From contig JAYPBC010000034.1 of the NCBI GenBank assembly GCA_038124025.1, positions 1 to 17,292 of the forward strand: a stretch of DNA of 17,292 bases. Direction: 5' to 3'. The notes under the pieces are model-generated. The model made no database searches. It saw nothing but the letters and a program-made list of their open reading frames with translations, and was not told where the DNA came from. This document shows, in pieces, positions 1 to 7,277 of this stretch (within the stretch, counting starts at the first letter, position 1; the number at the start of each line of letters is the position of its first letter). This DNA is from UBA1275 sp038124025. GTDB taxonomy: Bacteria > Bacteroidota > Rhodothermia > Balneolales > Balneolaceae. A program made the translations under genes and the position numbers.

Positions 1-340
1 TTCTCCCACAAATCTGACAAATATGAATGAGCCCATGCTGTGCTATTTCATGGCCATCTGAATAACTTTGTTTAATTTCTCTTGCCAACTGACCATTAGC
101 ATTCGCAGCTTCTATAAGGCGGTGCGGCATAAGTCCCCATGTAGCTTTAGCACCCCTGCTACTTAAGGTATCTTGCAGTGGTACAATAGAGCGTGGAAGT
201 ATGGTCATATTTCTAGAAAGTATGTCATCGACACGCACAATAAATAGCAGGGAATCCGACTGCTTCGCGTATAGGTTCTGCCCATGCATGCAGATGCTGA
301 ACAAACAAAAAAAGGAAAATAATAGGACAAACTTTCTCAT
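1..340 (-). CDS. Secreted polysaccharide deacetylase-like / DUF2334 protein (5' part only)
   Basis: An open frame on the minus strand starts at ATG 338-340 and runs off the left edge, giving about 113 residues. Residues 1-20 look like a signal peptide (MRKF, then a hydrophobic run to about Ser15), so the product should be exported. Two blocks fit the NodB/DUF2334 deacetylase-like fold: VRVDD at about residues 35-39, the usual early metal-binding Asp pair, and GHEIAQHG at about 96-103, the usual HxxxxH-type metal site. Between them is KATWGLMPHRL, resembling the 'kAt.gviPhrl' stretch of these proteins. Family knowledge suggests a metal-dependent hydrolase acting on an acylated sugar polymer in the envelope; the substrate cannot be read. 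Two cysteines (CQIC) follow the second motif, an unusual spot for a pair. It is transcribed away from the symporter operon. The fold is fairly safe, the precise family less so. Confidence 0.65.
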   Translation of the reverse strand, partial: MRKFVLLFSFFCLFSICMHGQNLYAKQSDSLLFIVRVDDILSRNMTILPRSIVPLQDTLSSRGAKATWGLMPHRLIEAANANGQLAREIKQSYSDGHEIAQHGLIHICQICGR

Positions 341-523
341 GAGTTGGGTCTCACCATCATTGAGTTCGGGAATGCATTCAAGAATGTGAGGAAACATAGC
401 TAAACTTTTTTCTAGCTAAAAATTATGCACATTCTGCTCCTTGAAGTAAAATAAGTTCCGGGTTGATATGAACCAAAAAATAGTGCATACTCTAGCCAGT
501 CGGTTTAGTAAATAAATGGTTGT
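341..523. promoter_or_regulatory. Divergent intergenic region with spaced inverted repeats
   Basis: This AT-rich gap separates the minus-strand deacetylase-like gene from the plus-strand symporter operon, so it must carry both promoters. Visible structure: a perfect 7-base inverted repeat TATGCAC (424-430) / GTGCATA (483-489), and between its arms a small GGTT (461-464) / AACC (471-474) repeat. A second AT-rich near-palindrome centred on TAGCTA lies at about 405-420. A weak minus-strand -7 candidate (TATGTTTC, 391-398) is one base off the Bacteroidota TAnnTTTG consensus. No obvious Shine-Dalgarno precedes ATG 524. Whether the repeats are an operator or a folded leader cannot be decided from sequence. 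Confidence 0.35.
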
Positions 524-793
524 ATGAATAATGATAATTTAAAGGAATACTGGGCAATCAACATTCGATATCTCCTTATTCTAATTTCAATATGGTTTAC
601 TGTGTCTTATGGATTTGGGATTCTATTGGCACCTGTATTAAACGACATTCAGATAGGGGGATTTAAGCTGGGGTTTTGGTTTGCCCAGCAAGGATCTATT
701 TACGTATTCGTAATCCTTATTTTCGTGTATGTCTATCTAATGAATAAATTGGACATCCGATTCGGAGTACAAGAAGTTGAGGAGGGGCCATGA
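524..793 (+). CDS. DUF4212 small subunit of sodium:solute symporter
   Basis: An 89-residue membrane protein matching the DUF4212 'solute:sodium symporter small subunit' pattern. An N-terminal YWAINIRY segment leads into a first membrane helix (about residues 15-36). A central block, GGFKLGFWFAQQGS (about 45-58), is characteristic of the family. A second helix follows (about 58-74), then MNKLD and a charged tail. Two membrane passes are expected, in the inner membrane. Its stop overlaps the start of the SSF permease by four bases (ATGA at 790-793), the usual sign of translational coupling, and these two proteins are normally encoded together as a two-component carrier. The family length of about 80-100 residues fits, so the gene is complete. 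The transported solute is not known from the sequence; relatives are usually annotated as acetate or other organic-acid carriers. Confidence 0.9.
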   Translation: MNNDNLKEYWAINIRYLLILISIWFTVSYGFGILLAPVLNDIQIGGFKLGFWFAQQGSIYVFVILIFVYVYLMNKLDIRFGVQEVEEGP

Positions 794-2556
794 GTGTACA
801 AATCTGGACGTATATTTTTGTAGGTATTACCTTTAGTCTATACATTGGCATAGCAATCTGGTCCAAAGCTTCAAGTACCTCGGAATTTTATGTAGCTAAG
901 GGAACGGTAAATCCTTTAACGAATGGTATGGCAACCGCGGCTGATTGGATGTCAGCAGCAAGTTTTCTCTCGATGGCCGGTCTTATATCATTCATGGGAT
1001 ATGATGGAGCCGTTTACTTAATGGGTTGGACAGGCGGATATGTACTTCTGGCCTTAACCTTAGCCCCGTATTTGAGGAAATTCGGCAAATTTACGGTCCC
1101 TGACTTTATTGGAGATCGGTATTATTCTCAAATAGCGCGAACAGTAGCGGTTATTTGTGCATTGATTGTGTCTTTTACCTACGTAGCTGGACAGATGCGT
1201 GGAGTAGGTCTGGTTTTCTCGAAATTTCTTGAGGTAGATATATTTTGGGGAGTAATCATAGGAATGGCCATTGTTTTTATGTATGCTGTTTTGGGTGGTA
1301 TGAAGGGGATTACATACACTCAGGTAGCTCAATATTGTGTGTTAATCTTTGCATTTATGGTGCCTGCCTTCTTTATCTCGGCTCAATTAACAGGTAATCC
1401 CATTCCGCAACTTGGTTTCGGATCAAAGCTAGTAGATGGTTCTGATATGTTTCTACTGGATAAATTAGATCAGTTACATACTGAATTGGGTTTTGCAGCA
1501 TATACCTCTGGGACAAAAAGTATGCGGGACATATTTTTCATAACCGTGGCATTAATGGTAGGTACTGCTGGGCTTCCACATGTTATTGTCCGTTTTTTCA
1601 CGGTTCCTAAGGTTAAAGATGCTAGAATATCAGTAGGATATGCATTGATTTTCATTGCCATATTATACACTACTGCTCCTGCGATAGCTGTTTTTTCAAG
1701 AACTAATCTGATTACTACTGTTAATGAACAGCCGTATGATCAGATGCCCGAATGGTTTTCTACTTGGGAGGAAACAGCACTACTTAACTGGGTAGATAAA
1801 AATGGCGACGGTCGAATTACGTATGCACCTGGACAAGCCATTGTAGGTAGTCCAGAAATAAATCGCACCGACGGCGAAATTGTTAGGGGAGAGTTTGGAG
1901 AAGTCACCCTTTTGAATCCCTTGACGGCTACCGATAACGAGCTTTATGTTGACAGAGATATAATGGTGTTGGCCAATCCAGAAATTGCAGGTCTACCAAA
2001 TTGGGTAGCAGCACTGGTTGCGGCCGGTGGTCTGGCCGCTGCCTTATCGACGGCGGCAGGATTACTTTTGGTTATTTCTACTTCGGTATCCCATGATTTG
2101 ATAAAGAAGCAATTCAATCCAAATATATCTGACAAGAAAGAGCTCATGTATGCTCGAATTGCTGCAGGTTTTGCAGTCATCGTAGCAGGTTATTTTGGGA
2201 TAAATCCACCCGGATTTGTTGCTGAAGTTGTTGCAATTGCTTTTGGCTTAGCTGCAGCTTCATTCTTTCCGGCTATTATACTTGGAATTTTTTATAAGAA
2301 AATGAATAGGGAAGGAGCGATTGCTGGAATGATTGTTGGCCTAATATTTACCTTGGCTTACATTGCATTTTTCAAGCTTATGTATCCTGAATACAACACA
2401 CCAGAGTACTGGTGGTTTGGAATTTCTCCCGAAGGAATCGGAACCCTAGGTATGATCGTTAATTTAATCGTATCACTAGCGATAGGAATGATTTACCCTG
2501 ATCCACCAGAAGAGGTACAAACGATGGTTGAATCCATTAGATACCCTCGCACATAG
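790..2556 (+). CDS. Sodium:solute symporter (SSF, VC_2705/ActP-like)
   Basis: A 588-residue integral membrane protein of the SSF (SLC5) superfamily that probably imports a small carboxylate, such as acetate, with sodium. Many hydrophobic segments span the protein. Characteristic stretches include NGMATAADWMSAASF near residue 45, VAGQMRGVGLVFSKF near 130, GTAGLPHVIVRFFTVP near 259, and the AALVAAGGLAAALSTAAGLL helix near residue 410. A hydrophilic insert at about 315-395 contains DKNGDGRI (D336, N338, D340), an EF-hand-loop-like string. I recall similar strings in this subfamily, so it is probably a family trait and not a fusion. The start overlaps the DUF4212 gene by four bases. The C-terminal codons and stop lie inside a strong inverted repeat (2537-2573). 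The substrate is inferred only from family. Confidence 0.9.
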   Translation: MSVQIWTYIFVGITFSLYIGIAIWSKASSTSEFYVAKGTVNPLTNGMATAADWMSAASFLSMAGLISFMGYDGAVYLMGWTGGYVLLALTLAPYLRKFGKFTVPDFIGDRYYSQIARTVAVICALIVSFTYVAGQMRGVGLVFSKFLEVDIFWGVIIGMAIVFMYAVLGGMKGITYTQVAQYCVLIFAFMVPAFFISAQLTGNPIPQLGFGSKLVDGSDMFLLDKLDQLHTELGFAAYTSGTKSMRDIFFITVALMVGTAGLPHVIVRFFTVPKVKDARISVGYALIFIAILYTTAPAIAVFSRTNLITTVNEQPYDQMPEWFSTWEETALLNWVDKNGDGRITYAPGQAIVGSPEINRTDGEIVRGEFGEVTLLNPLTATDNELYVDRDIMVLANPEIAGLPNWVAALVAAGGLAAALSTAAGLLLVISTSVSHDLIKKQFNPNISDKKELMYARIAAGFAVIVAGYFGINPPGFVAEVVAIAFGLAAASFFPAIILGIFYKKMNREGAIAGMIVGLIFTLAYIAFFKLMYPEYNTPEYWWFGISPEGIGTLGMIVNLIVSLAIGMIYPDPPEEVQTMVESIRYPRT

Positions 2557-2573
2557 CGAGCTTGGGTATCTAA
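2537..2573. terminator. Long inverted repeat over the symporter stop codon
   Basis: A perfect 10-base inverted repeat: TTAGATACCC (2537-2546) pairs with GGGTATCTAA (2564-2573). Inside it TCGC (2547-2550) pairs with GCGA (2556-2559) across ACATA, leaving only GCTT unpaired on one side. A 10-base palindrome CTAAGCTTAG (2570-2579) abuts it. It lies between the convergent symporter and thioredoxin genes and covers the symporter's last codons. No T tract follows on either strand, so it is a poor classical intrinsic terminator. A bidirectional transcript-end hairpin or RNA-stability element is the best reading. Confidence 0.5.
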
Positions 2574-2584
2574 GCTTAGATCAA

Positions 2585-2887
2585 TTAGTTTGCTGGTTCC
2601 GCAACCCCAAATTTATCTCTGATTACTTCCTTAAATGTATGCTTAGGTAGTGCTCCCATAGCCATCTGTGGCTGATTGTCTGTTGGCACGAATAGAATTG
2701 AGGGTATACTTCTTATACCTAATACAGCGGCTAACTCTTGTTCGGCTTCGGTATCGATTTTGTAAATATCTACCTCCCCTGCATACTTATCGAATAATTC
2801 TTCCATGATTGGAGCGATCATTTTACAGGGTCCACACCAATCGGCATAAAAGTCGATTATACAAGGTGTGTCGCCTGTTGAGTTCAT
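2585..2887 (-). CDS. Thioredoxin, N-terminally truncated
   Basis: The frame encodes most of a thioredoxin. The active-site WCGPCK lies at residues 17-22 counted from ATG 2885-2887. The buried Asp is D12 (IIDF), and the cis-Pro loop appears as RSIP. A C-terminal stretch (QPQMAMGALPKHTF) is typical of Bacteroidota thioredoxins. Relatives have about 20-30 further residues (first strand and helix) before the 'GD-PCI-DF' block. Here those are missing, replaced by MNST, which is antisense to an AraC-family fragment on the opposite strand. The frame stays open to ATG 2945-2947, but those codons are also antisense to the AraC fragment. The first structural elements and probably the native promoter are therefore gone. 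The redox motif is intact, but stability and expression are doubtful. It converges on the symporter operon with a 28-base gap. Confidence 0.7.
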   Translation of the reverse strand: MNSTGDTPCIIDFYADWCGPCKMIAPIMEELFDKYAGEVDIYKIDTEAEQELAAVLGIRSIPSILFVPTDNQPQMAMGALPKHTFKEVIRDKFGVAEPAN

Positions 2888-3071
2888 AAAACAGGAACGT
2901 ATTCGAACAGCTATTTTGCTGCTAAAGCAACCTGGTATCTCCATCAAGGAAGTTTATACGGCTTATGGCTTTGATAGTAGAAGCTATTTTAATCGTGTTT
3001 TTAAACAATATAAACAGCAAACACCTAAAGCCTTTCAGCAGTCCTCTCGGTTATCGCCGACTACATCTTAG
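2868..3071 (+). pseudogene. AraC-family regulator remnant (C-terminal HTH half)
   Basis: The plus-strand frame from GTG 2868 to the stop at 3069-3071 encodes about 67 residues. They match the second half of an AraC/XylS DNA-binding domain: SPVEFIKQERIRTAILLL, then the second helix-turn-helix ISIKEVYTAYGFDSRSYFNRVFKQY, then the usual QTPKAF ending. The first helix-turn-helix and any sensor domain are missing, and an in-frame stop (TAA, 2837-2839) lies a few codons upstream inside the thioredoxin sequence. Half an AraC domain is not expected to bind DNA normally, so this is a dead remnant. Its 3' end overlaps the convergent protease gene by 11 bases. The shared stretch 2866-2877 reads as G-V-S-P in this frame and G-D-T-P in the thioredoxin frame, which places the breakpoint there. 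Confidence 0.7.
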
Positions 3072-4953
3072 ATGCTTTATCCAAGGGAAGAGTGCCTGCA
3101 GCTAATTCGCCTAAGCGATCAACGGCGTCCCATAATGTTTTGGCTTCCTCTAAGGTTGTATCAAATACGTCATTAACGATAGGATAGAAGTAGGGTAATC
3201 CCCAAACCTGCCTTGCAAGTTCAGCTTTCATACGTCCCTCTGCCATCCAAGAAACCTCATCAAAATATCCTGGATAAGTATAAAGTGAATCATTTTTGAA
3301 TTCAGGTTCGGACAAACCCTCTTTTTCAACCATACCTTTTTCTTCTAGTAAGGCTTTGAACTCTGCTAATTCGGCTTTTGACCAGTTAAAATTGGATCTA
3401 TAATCCTCAAAATTATTCTCCCACTGTCCTCGGAACCTATCTCCGTTAGCATCCAGATAATTACGAACAAATTCAAAAGAGGCTCTTTTTCTAAGGGCAA
3501 AATTTATCATGTAGGCAGATCGCGAAGTATCAGCTTCGATTATATAATCGGGTACAATTCCACCACCACCGTAAACCGTTCTACCAGCAGTCGTTGTGTA
3601 CTTTAATGAATCGGGAATATGGTCTACAAACTCAATGGCATCATTTTTTGCGCTGTCGTCTCTTCGGTATATTTCATAAGCATATTCTTCGCCACCACCC
3701 TCAGTAAAGGGTTTCTGAATGAGTCGTCCAGAAGGAGTCAAATAACGAGATATTGTTACCCTCACCATACTGGTATCGACTAGTTGATACTGTTGTTGAA
3801 CCAAACCCTTGCCAAAGGTTCTTCGTCCTACCACCAAACCACGATCATGATCTTGGATAGCCCCTGAAACAATTTCACTAGCAGAAGCTGACCCTTCGTC
3901 TACAAGTACAATGACTGGCTTAGCAACGAATACACCATTTTTTCTAGATGAGTAAGACTGGTTGAAGCGTGAGTGCCTACTGACCGTAGAGAGAAGGGGA
4001 GTTTGGGCTGGAAAAAATTCTTCTGCAATCGCTATAGCTTGACCTAGATATCCACCTGGGTTTCCTCGTAAATCAAGGACAAGGCGATCCATGCCATTGT
4101 TTTTTAGTTCATTCATAGCTTGCATAAACTCATCATGCGTGGTAGCAGCGAAGCGATTTATTTTTATATAACCAGTGCTATTATCGAGTAAATAGGAGGC
4201 GTCTACGGTATAGATTGGTATGTCATCTCGGGTGATGGTAAAATATAATACTCCATCAACGCCCGGTCGTATGATACCTACTTCCACTTTGGATCCTTTT
4301 TCCCCTCGTAAGGCTTTTTGGACCATGTCATTATCGAAACCAACAGCTGAACTATCTTCAATTTCAACAATACGGTCACCTGATATGATACCAAGCTGGT
4401 CGCTGGGCCCACCCGCGATTGCCGAGACGACGGTGATCGTATCCTGGATGATGTTAAATTGAACGCCTATACCTTGGAATTTTCCAGCAAAATTCTCTTG
4501 ATCCACTGCGCTAATTTCAGGTTCTATGTATACTGAGTGTGGGTCTAATGTGGAAAACATACCGCGTAAAGCTTCTTCGGTAAGTTTGTACATGTTGGCT
4601 GAGTCCACTGTATTTGCTATGTAGAGATAGGCTTGTTCAAAGGTTTCGTAGGAACTCCGAAGTGTATTAATCGAACTAAAAGTTTGGGTGGTATCAATTG
4701 GAGTACCCGAAATAGTTAAGGTGGAATCGTTGAGTTCACTCACCATGTAACGAATACTGTTACTCATCATTTTGTTCAAGTCTGGCTCACCAAAATAGTT
4801 TTGTAATATGCGCTGTGTGGCCTCTACAAATTTTCTAAGATTATTGGTGTGATCATCTTTGGGTTGAATAATGGGATCAAGGCCGGTGAGGCTTAAAAAA
4901 ACAAGTAGAAGGGTGATGAATATATTAGGCACCATAATTCGTTTTAAGGTCAT
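3061..4953 (-). CDS. S41 C-terminal processing peptidase (CtpA/Prc-like)
   Basis: A 630-residue exported serine protease. A hydrophobic N-terminal segment (about residues 6-26) is a signal peptide or anchor, placing the enzyme in the periplasm. Residues about 30-145 form a helical N-terminal region ending in TLDPHSVYIEP. A PDZ domain follows at about 155-235 (QGIGVQF, PSDQLGIISGDRIVEI). The S41 protease core has DLRGNPGG at 294-301 and DEGSASASE at 352-360. FGKG at 380-383 and Q386 complete it. Ser357 and Lys382 are 25 residues apart, as in E. coli Prc (S430/K455), so the Ser-Lys dyad is intact. Family members trim C-termini of envelope proteins or degrade misfolded ones. A long C-terminal extension (about 490-630), rich in acidic and aromatic residues, follows the core, as in several Bacteroidota members. 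It stands alone, with about 120 bases before it and hslU further upstream on the same strand. Confidence 0.9.
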   Translation of the reverse strand: MTLKRIMVPNIFITLLLVFLSLTGLDPIIQPKDDHTNNLRKFVEATQRILQNYFGEPDLNKMMSNSIRYMVSELNDSTLTISGTPIDTTQTFSSINTLRSSYETFEQAYLYIANTVDSANMYKLTEEALRGMFSTLDPHSVYIEPEISAVDQENFAGKFQGIGVQFNIIQDTITVVSAIAGGPSDQLGIISGDRIVEIEDSSAVGFDNDMVQKALRGEKGSKVEVGIIRPGVDGVLYFTITRDDIPIYTVDASYLLDNSTGYIKINRFAATTHDEFMQAMNELKNNGMDRLVLDLRGNPGGYLGQAIAIAEEFFPAQTPLLSTVSRHSRFNQSYSSRKNGVFVAKPVIVLVDEGSASASEIVSGAIQDHDRGLVVGRRTFGKGLVQQQYQLVDTSMVRVTISRYLTPSGRLIQKPFTEGGGEEYAYEIYRRDDSAKNDAIEFVDHIPDSLKYTTTAGRTVYGGGGIVPDYIIEADTSRSAYMINFALRKRASFEFVRNYLDANGDRFRGQWENNFEDYRSNFNWSKAELAEFKALLEEKGMVEKEGLSEPEFKNDSLYTYPGYFDEVSWMAEGRMKAELARQVWGLPYFYPIVNDVFDTTLEEAKTLWDAVDRLGELAAGTLPLDKASKM

Positions 4954-5058
4954 ATTGGTTTTCTCTAATCAACAAACAGCTCTTTGGATGAATTAGTTTA
5001 TAATATGTTGATGCTTACAGCTAATTAGTTGCCGTCATAGTATAATGTAACTAAATAC

Positions 5059-5080
5059 AAAAAAAAGAACTTCTTTTAAA
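5059..5080 (-). terminator. Possible weak terminator after hslU
   Basis: Read on the minus strand, AAAAG and CTTTT flank a 5-base loop starting in the hslU stop codon, followed by a run of T (the plus-strand A run at 5059-5066). The stem is only about five base pairs and AT-rich, so its strength is uncertain, but position and T tract suit an hslVU transcript end. Confidence 0.35.
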
Positions 5081-6500
5081 GTATGTACTGACTTAAGTCT
5101 TTGTCTTTAACCAAACTTTCGAGTTGTTGGTTCACATAGTCTTTATCGATGGTTATGTCACCTTCCTTAATGTCATCTGGAACGGCAAACAATAATTCAT
5201 CAAAAAGAGATGACATAATTGTATGCAGTCGTCTAGCACCAATGTTTTCTACCTGTTCATTGACTTCTGCTGCAATCCGTGCTAATTCTTTAACGGCCTC
5301 GTCTGTGAAAGAAATACGAACTCCTTCCGATGCGAGCATGGCTTCATATTGTTTGGTCAATGCATTTTTTGGCTTACTTAAAATGTTATAGAAGTCTCCT
5401 TCACTCAGGGAATTTAACTCTACACGAATAGGGAATCTACCCTGAAGTTCTGGGATGAGATCCGATGGTTTGGCTACATGGAATGCCCCTGAACCAATGA
5501 ATAGAATATGATCGGTTTTAACTAGGCCATACTTGGTGTTAACCGTGCTCCCTTCAACAATGGGGAGTAAATCTCGTTGCACTCCCTGTCGACTCACATC
5601 CGGTCCGCCTTTACCTGACGAACTAGATACAGCGATTTTATCTATTTCATCAATAAATATAATTCCTTGTTTTTGGACTCGATCCAAGGCCTCCTGAACA
5701 GCATCATCGTGATTGATTAATTTTTCGGCTTCTTCGTCGACCAATACTTCACGAGCTTCGGCAACACTCATCTTACGTTTAGTAGTCTTTACTTTTCCGC
5801 TGAGGTTACCAAGCATTTCTTGTAGGTTAATCCCCATTTCTTCCATACCACCAGGCCCAAAGACCTGCATGGTGGGTGAATTCGATTTTTTTAGCTCAAC
5901 TTCAATGATACGATCGTCTAATTCTCCCTTGGCTAATTTCTCACGGAAACGCTCTCTGGTGCGTTGGTTTAATTCATCGTCGGAGCTGGGAGTGCTGTCT
6001 TGTTGCGTTTCTGATATTACTTGGCCACTGCCACTTCGTGAGGCTGTGTTGCCAAAGCCAAGTCCTTTGGAATTTAGTGGGGGGATGAGAATATCCAGAA
6101 TACGTTCTTCTGCATTTTCAGCAGCTTTACCTTTTACACGTTCCTGCATCTCACTTTTAACCATGGTGATGCCAAATTCAGTTAAGTCTCTAACCATGGA
6201 TTCAACATCGCGGCCAACATAGCCTACTTCGGTAAATTTCGAGGCCTCTACTTTGATGAAAGGAGCCATTGCGAGCTTAGCTAATCGCCTAGCTATTTCT
6301 GTTTTCCCCACCCCAGTTGGACCAATCATGAGTATGTTATTAGGGACAATTTCCTCTCGAATATCTGGGTCGGCATTCATACGGCGCCATCTATTTCGAA
6401 GGGCTATGGCAACGGACCTTTTCGCCGCTTTTTGACCTATGATGTACTCATCTAATTCGGCTACTATTTGCTGAGGGGTTAAGTGCATTACCTTTTTCAT
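5076..6500 (-). CDS. hslU: ATP-dependent protease ATPase subunit HslU
   Basis: A 474-residue AAA+ unfoldase that forms hexameric rings capping HslV and feeds unfolded substrates into it in the cytoplasm. Walker A is GPTGVGKT at residues 60-67 and the substrate-gripping pore loop is GYVGRD at 93-98. The intermediate (I) domain covers about 110-245, with a low-complexity Ser/Gly/Gln linker at 151-175. Walker B is IIFIDEIDK at 280-288. The sensor and arginine region follows (ELQGRFPIRVEL, 351-362; IGARRL near 430). The C-terminus ends SQYIL, the tail that inserts into HslV pockets to activate it. Length is slightly above the E. coli form (443), mostly in the I domain. It starts two bases after the hslV stop. 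A second ATG at 6486-6488 has AAGG close upstream, but the first ATG gives a normal N-terminus. Confidence 0.97.
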   Translation of the reverse strand: MKKVMHLTPQQIVAELDEYIIGQKAAKRSVAIALRNRWRRMNADPDIREEIVPNNILMIGPTGVGKTEIARRLAKLAMAPFIKVEASKFTEVGYVGRDVESMVRDLTEFGITMVKSEMQERVKGKAAENAEERILDILIPPLNSKGLGFGNTASRSGSGQVISETQQDSTPSSDDELNQRTRERFREKLAKGELDDRIIEVELKKSNSPTMQVFGPGGMEEMGINLQEMLGNLSGKVKTTKRKMSVAEAREVLVDEEAEKLINHDDAVQEALDRVQKQGIIFIDEIDKIAVSSSSGKGGPDVSRQGVQRDLLPIVEGSTVNTKYGLVKTDHILFIGSGAFHVAKPSDLIPELQGRFPIRVELNSLSEGDFYNILSKPKNALTKQYEAMLASEGVRISFTDEAVKELARIAAEVNEQVENIGARRLHTIMSSLFDELLFAVPDDIKEGDITIDKDYVNQQLESLVKDKDLSQYIL

Positions 6501-6502
6501 TA

Positions 6503-7045
6503 CTAAAGCTCTAAAATGGTTCGGTTATGATTGGTGTAAATGTCGATATCAGCTGCGATTCGAAGTGACTCCTCGACCATATCTCGTGCGCTAAGATCTG
6601 GAGCATGTTTAACCATGGCTCGAGCGGCTGAAAGAGCATAACTACCACCACTACCAATGCAAACGATGTTATCATCTGGCTCAATGACATCACCTTGCCC
6701 TGAAATAATGAGTGCATGATCATTATTCATGACCACTAAAAGAGCTTCAAGCTTTTGTAGATATTTGTCTTTTCGCCAGTCTTTTGCTAATTCAACCGCT
6801 GCTCGCTGCATATTTTCGTTATAGGCGCTTAGCTTTTCTTCATAGCGCTCGAAAAGGGTAAATGCGTCTGCAGTTGAGCCTGCAAAGCCAGCTAGTATTG
6901 AGCCCTGCCCAATCTTACGAACTTTTTTAACGGTCGATTTCATGACAGTCTTGTCCAAAGTGGCCTGTCCATCACTGCCTATGGCTGCTTTACCATTATG
7001 GATAATTCCTACAACGGTGGTGGCATGAACTTGAAATGTTGACAT
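6503..7045 (-). CDS. hslV: ATP-dependent protease peptidase subunit HslV
   Basis: A 180-residue N-terminal-nucleophile (proteasome beta-like) peptidase forming a double hexamer that degrades proteins delivered by HslU. The sequence begins with an eight-residue propeptide (MSTFQVHA), then TTVVGI; cleavage before Thr9 would expose the catalytic threonine. Family landmarks follow in order: GSDGQATLDKTVMK near residues 23-36, AGFAGSTADAFTLFERYEEKL near 53-73, IGSGGSYALSAARA near 131-144, and a C-terminal IADIDIYTNH segment. Length and motifs are normal, so the protein should be active. It is the first gene of the hslVU pair, and about 230 bases separate it from rng upstream, so it probably has its own promoter. 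Confidence 0.97.
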   Translation of the reverse strand: MSTFQVHATTVVGIIHNGKAAIGSDGQATLDKTVMKSTVKKVRKIGQGSILAGFAGSTADAFTLFERYEEKLSAYNENMQRAAVELAKDWRKDKYLQKLEALLVVMNNDHALIISGQGDVIEPDDNIVCIGSGGSYALSAARAMVKHAPDLSARDMVEESLRIAADIDIYTNHNRTILEL

Positions 7046-7140
7046 AATAAATCGATTAGATGATGTCGTATATGTAATAATTCAAATAGTTATAAAGGAA
7101 CTAAAATAAGACGAACAATAAAGCTGATTAAAGCATTTAA

Positions 7141-7160
7141 TTCCAAGGTAATACTTGGAA
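7141..7160. repeat. Inverted repeat TTCCAAG-N6-CTTGGAA between rng and hslV
   Basis: A perfect 7-base inverted repeat (7141-7147 and 7154-7160) with a 6-base spacer, about 95 bases upstream of the hslV start and 118 bases after the rng stop. No T tract follows on the minus strand, so it is not a standard terminator. The short, symmetric form would suit a dimeric regulator's operator for hslVU. The rest of the 232-base gap (7046-7277) is AT-rich, with a TATAAT hexamer on the minus strand near 7170 but no convincing partner element. Confidence 0.35.
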
Positions 7161-7277
7161 CCCAATTATATTGTATAAATACGTTTAGCACGTCTTTTCC
7201 AAAAAAATCATGCAACATATATCAATAGATAAGGATAGTATACACACCGTGCTCAGTAAATTTTGCTATTCATTACC

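Noticed and set aside
1795..1818. EF-hand-like DKNGDGRI in the symporter as a fused calcium sensor
   Set aside because: A single loop without flanking helices in a hydrophilic insert that I recall as common in this symporter subfamily.
2840..3071. A mobile element as the cause of the thioredoxin/AraC junction
   Set aside because: No transposase, terminal inverted repeats or target duplications are visible; a simple deletion or assembly join is enough.
5713..6222. A 169-codon plus-strand frame opposite hslU
   Set aside because: It is antisense to well-conserved hslU codons, Ser-rich in the way shadow frames are, and has no family match.
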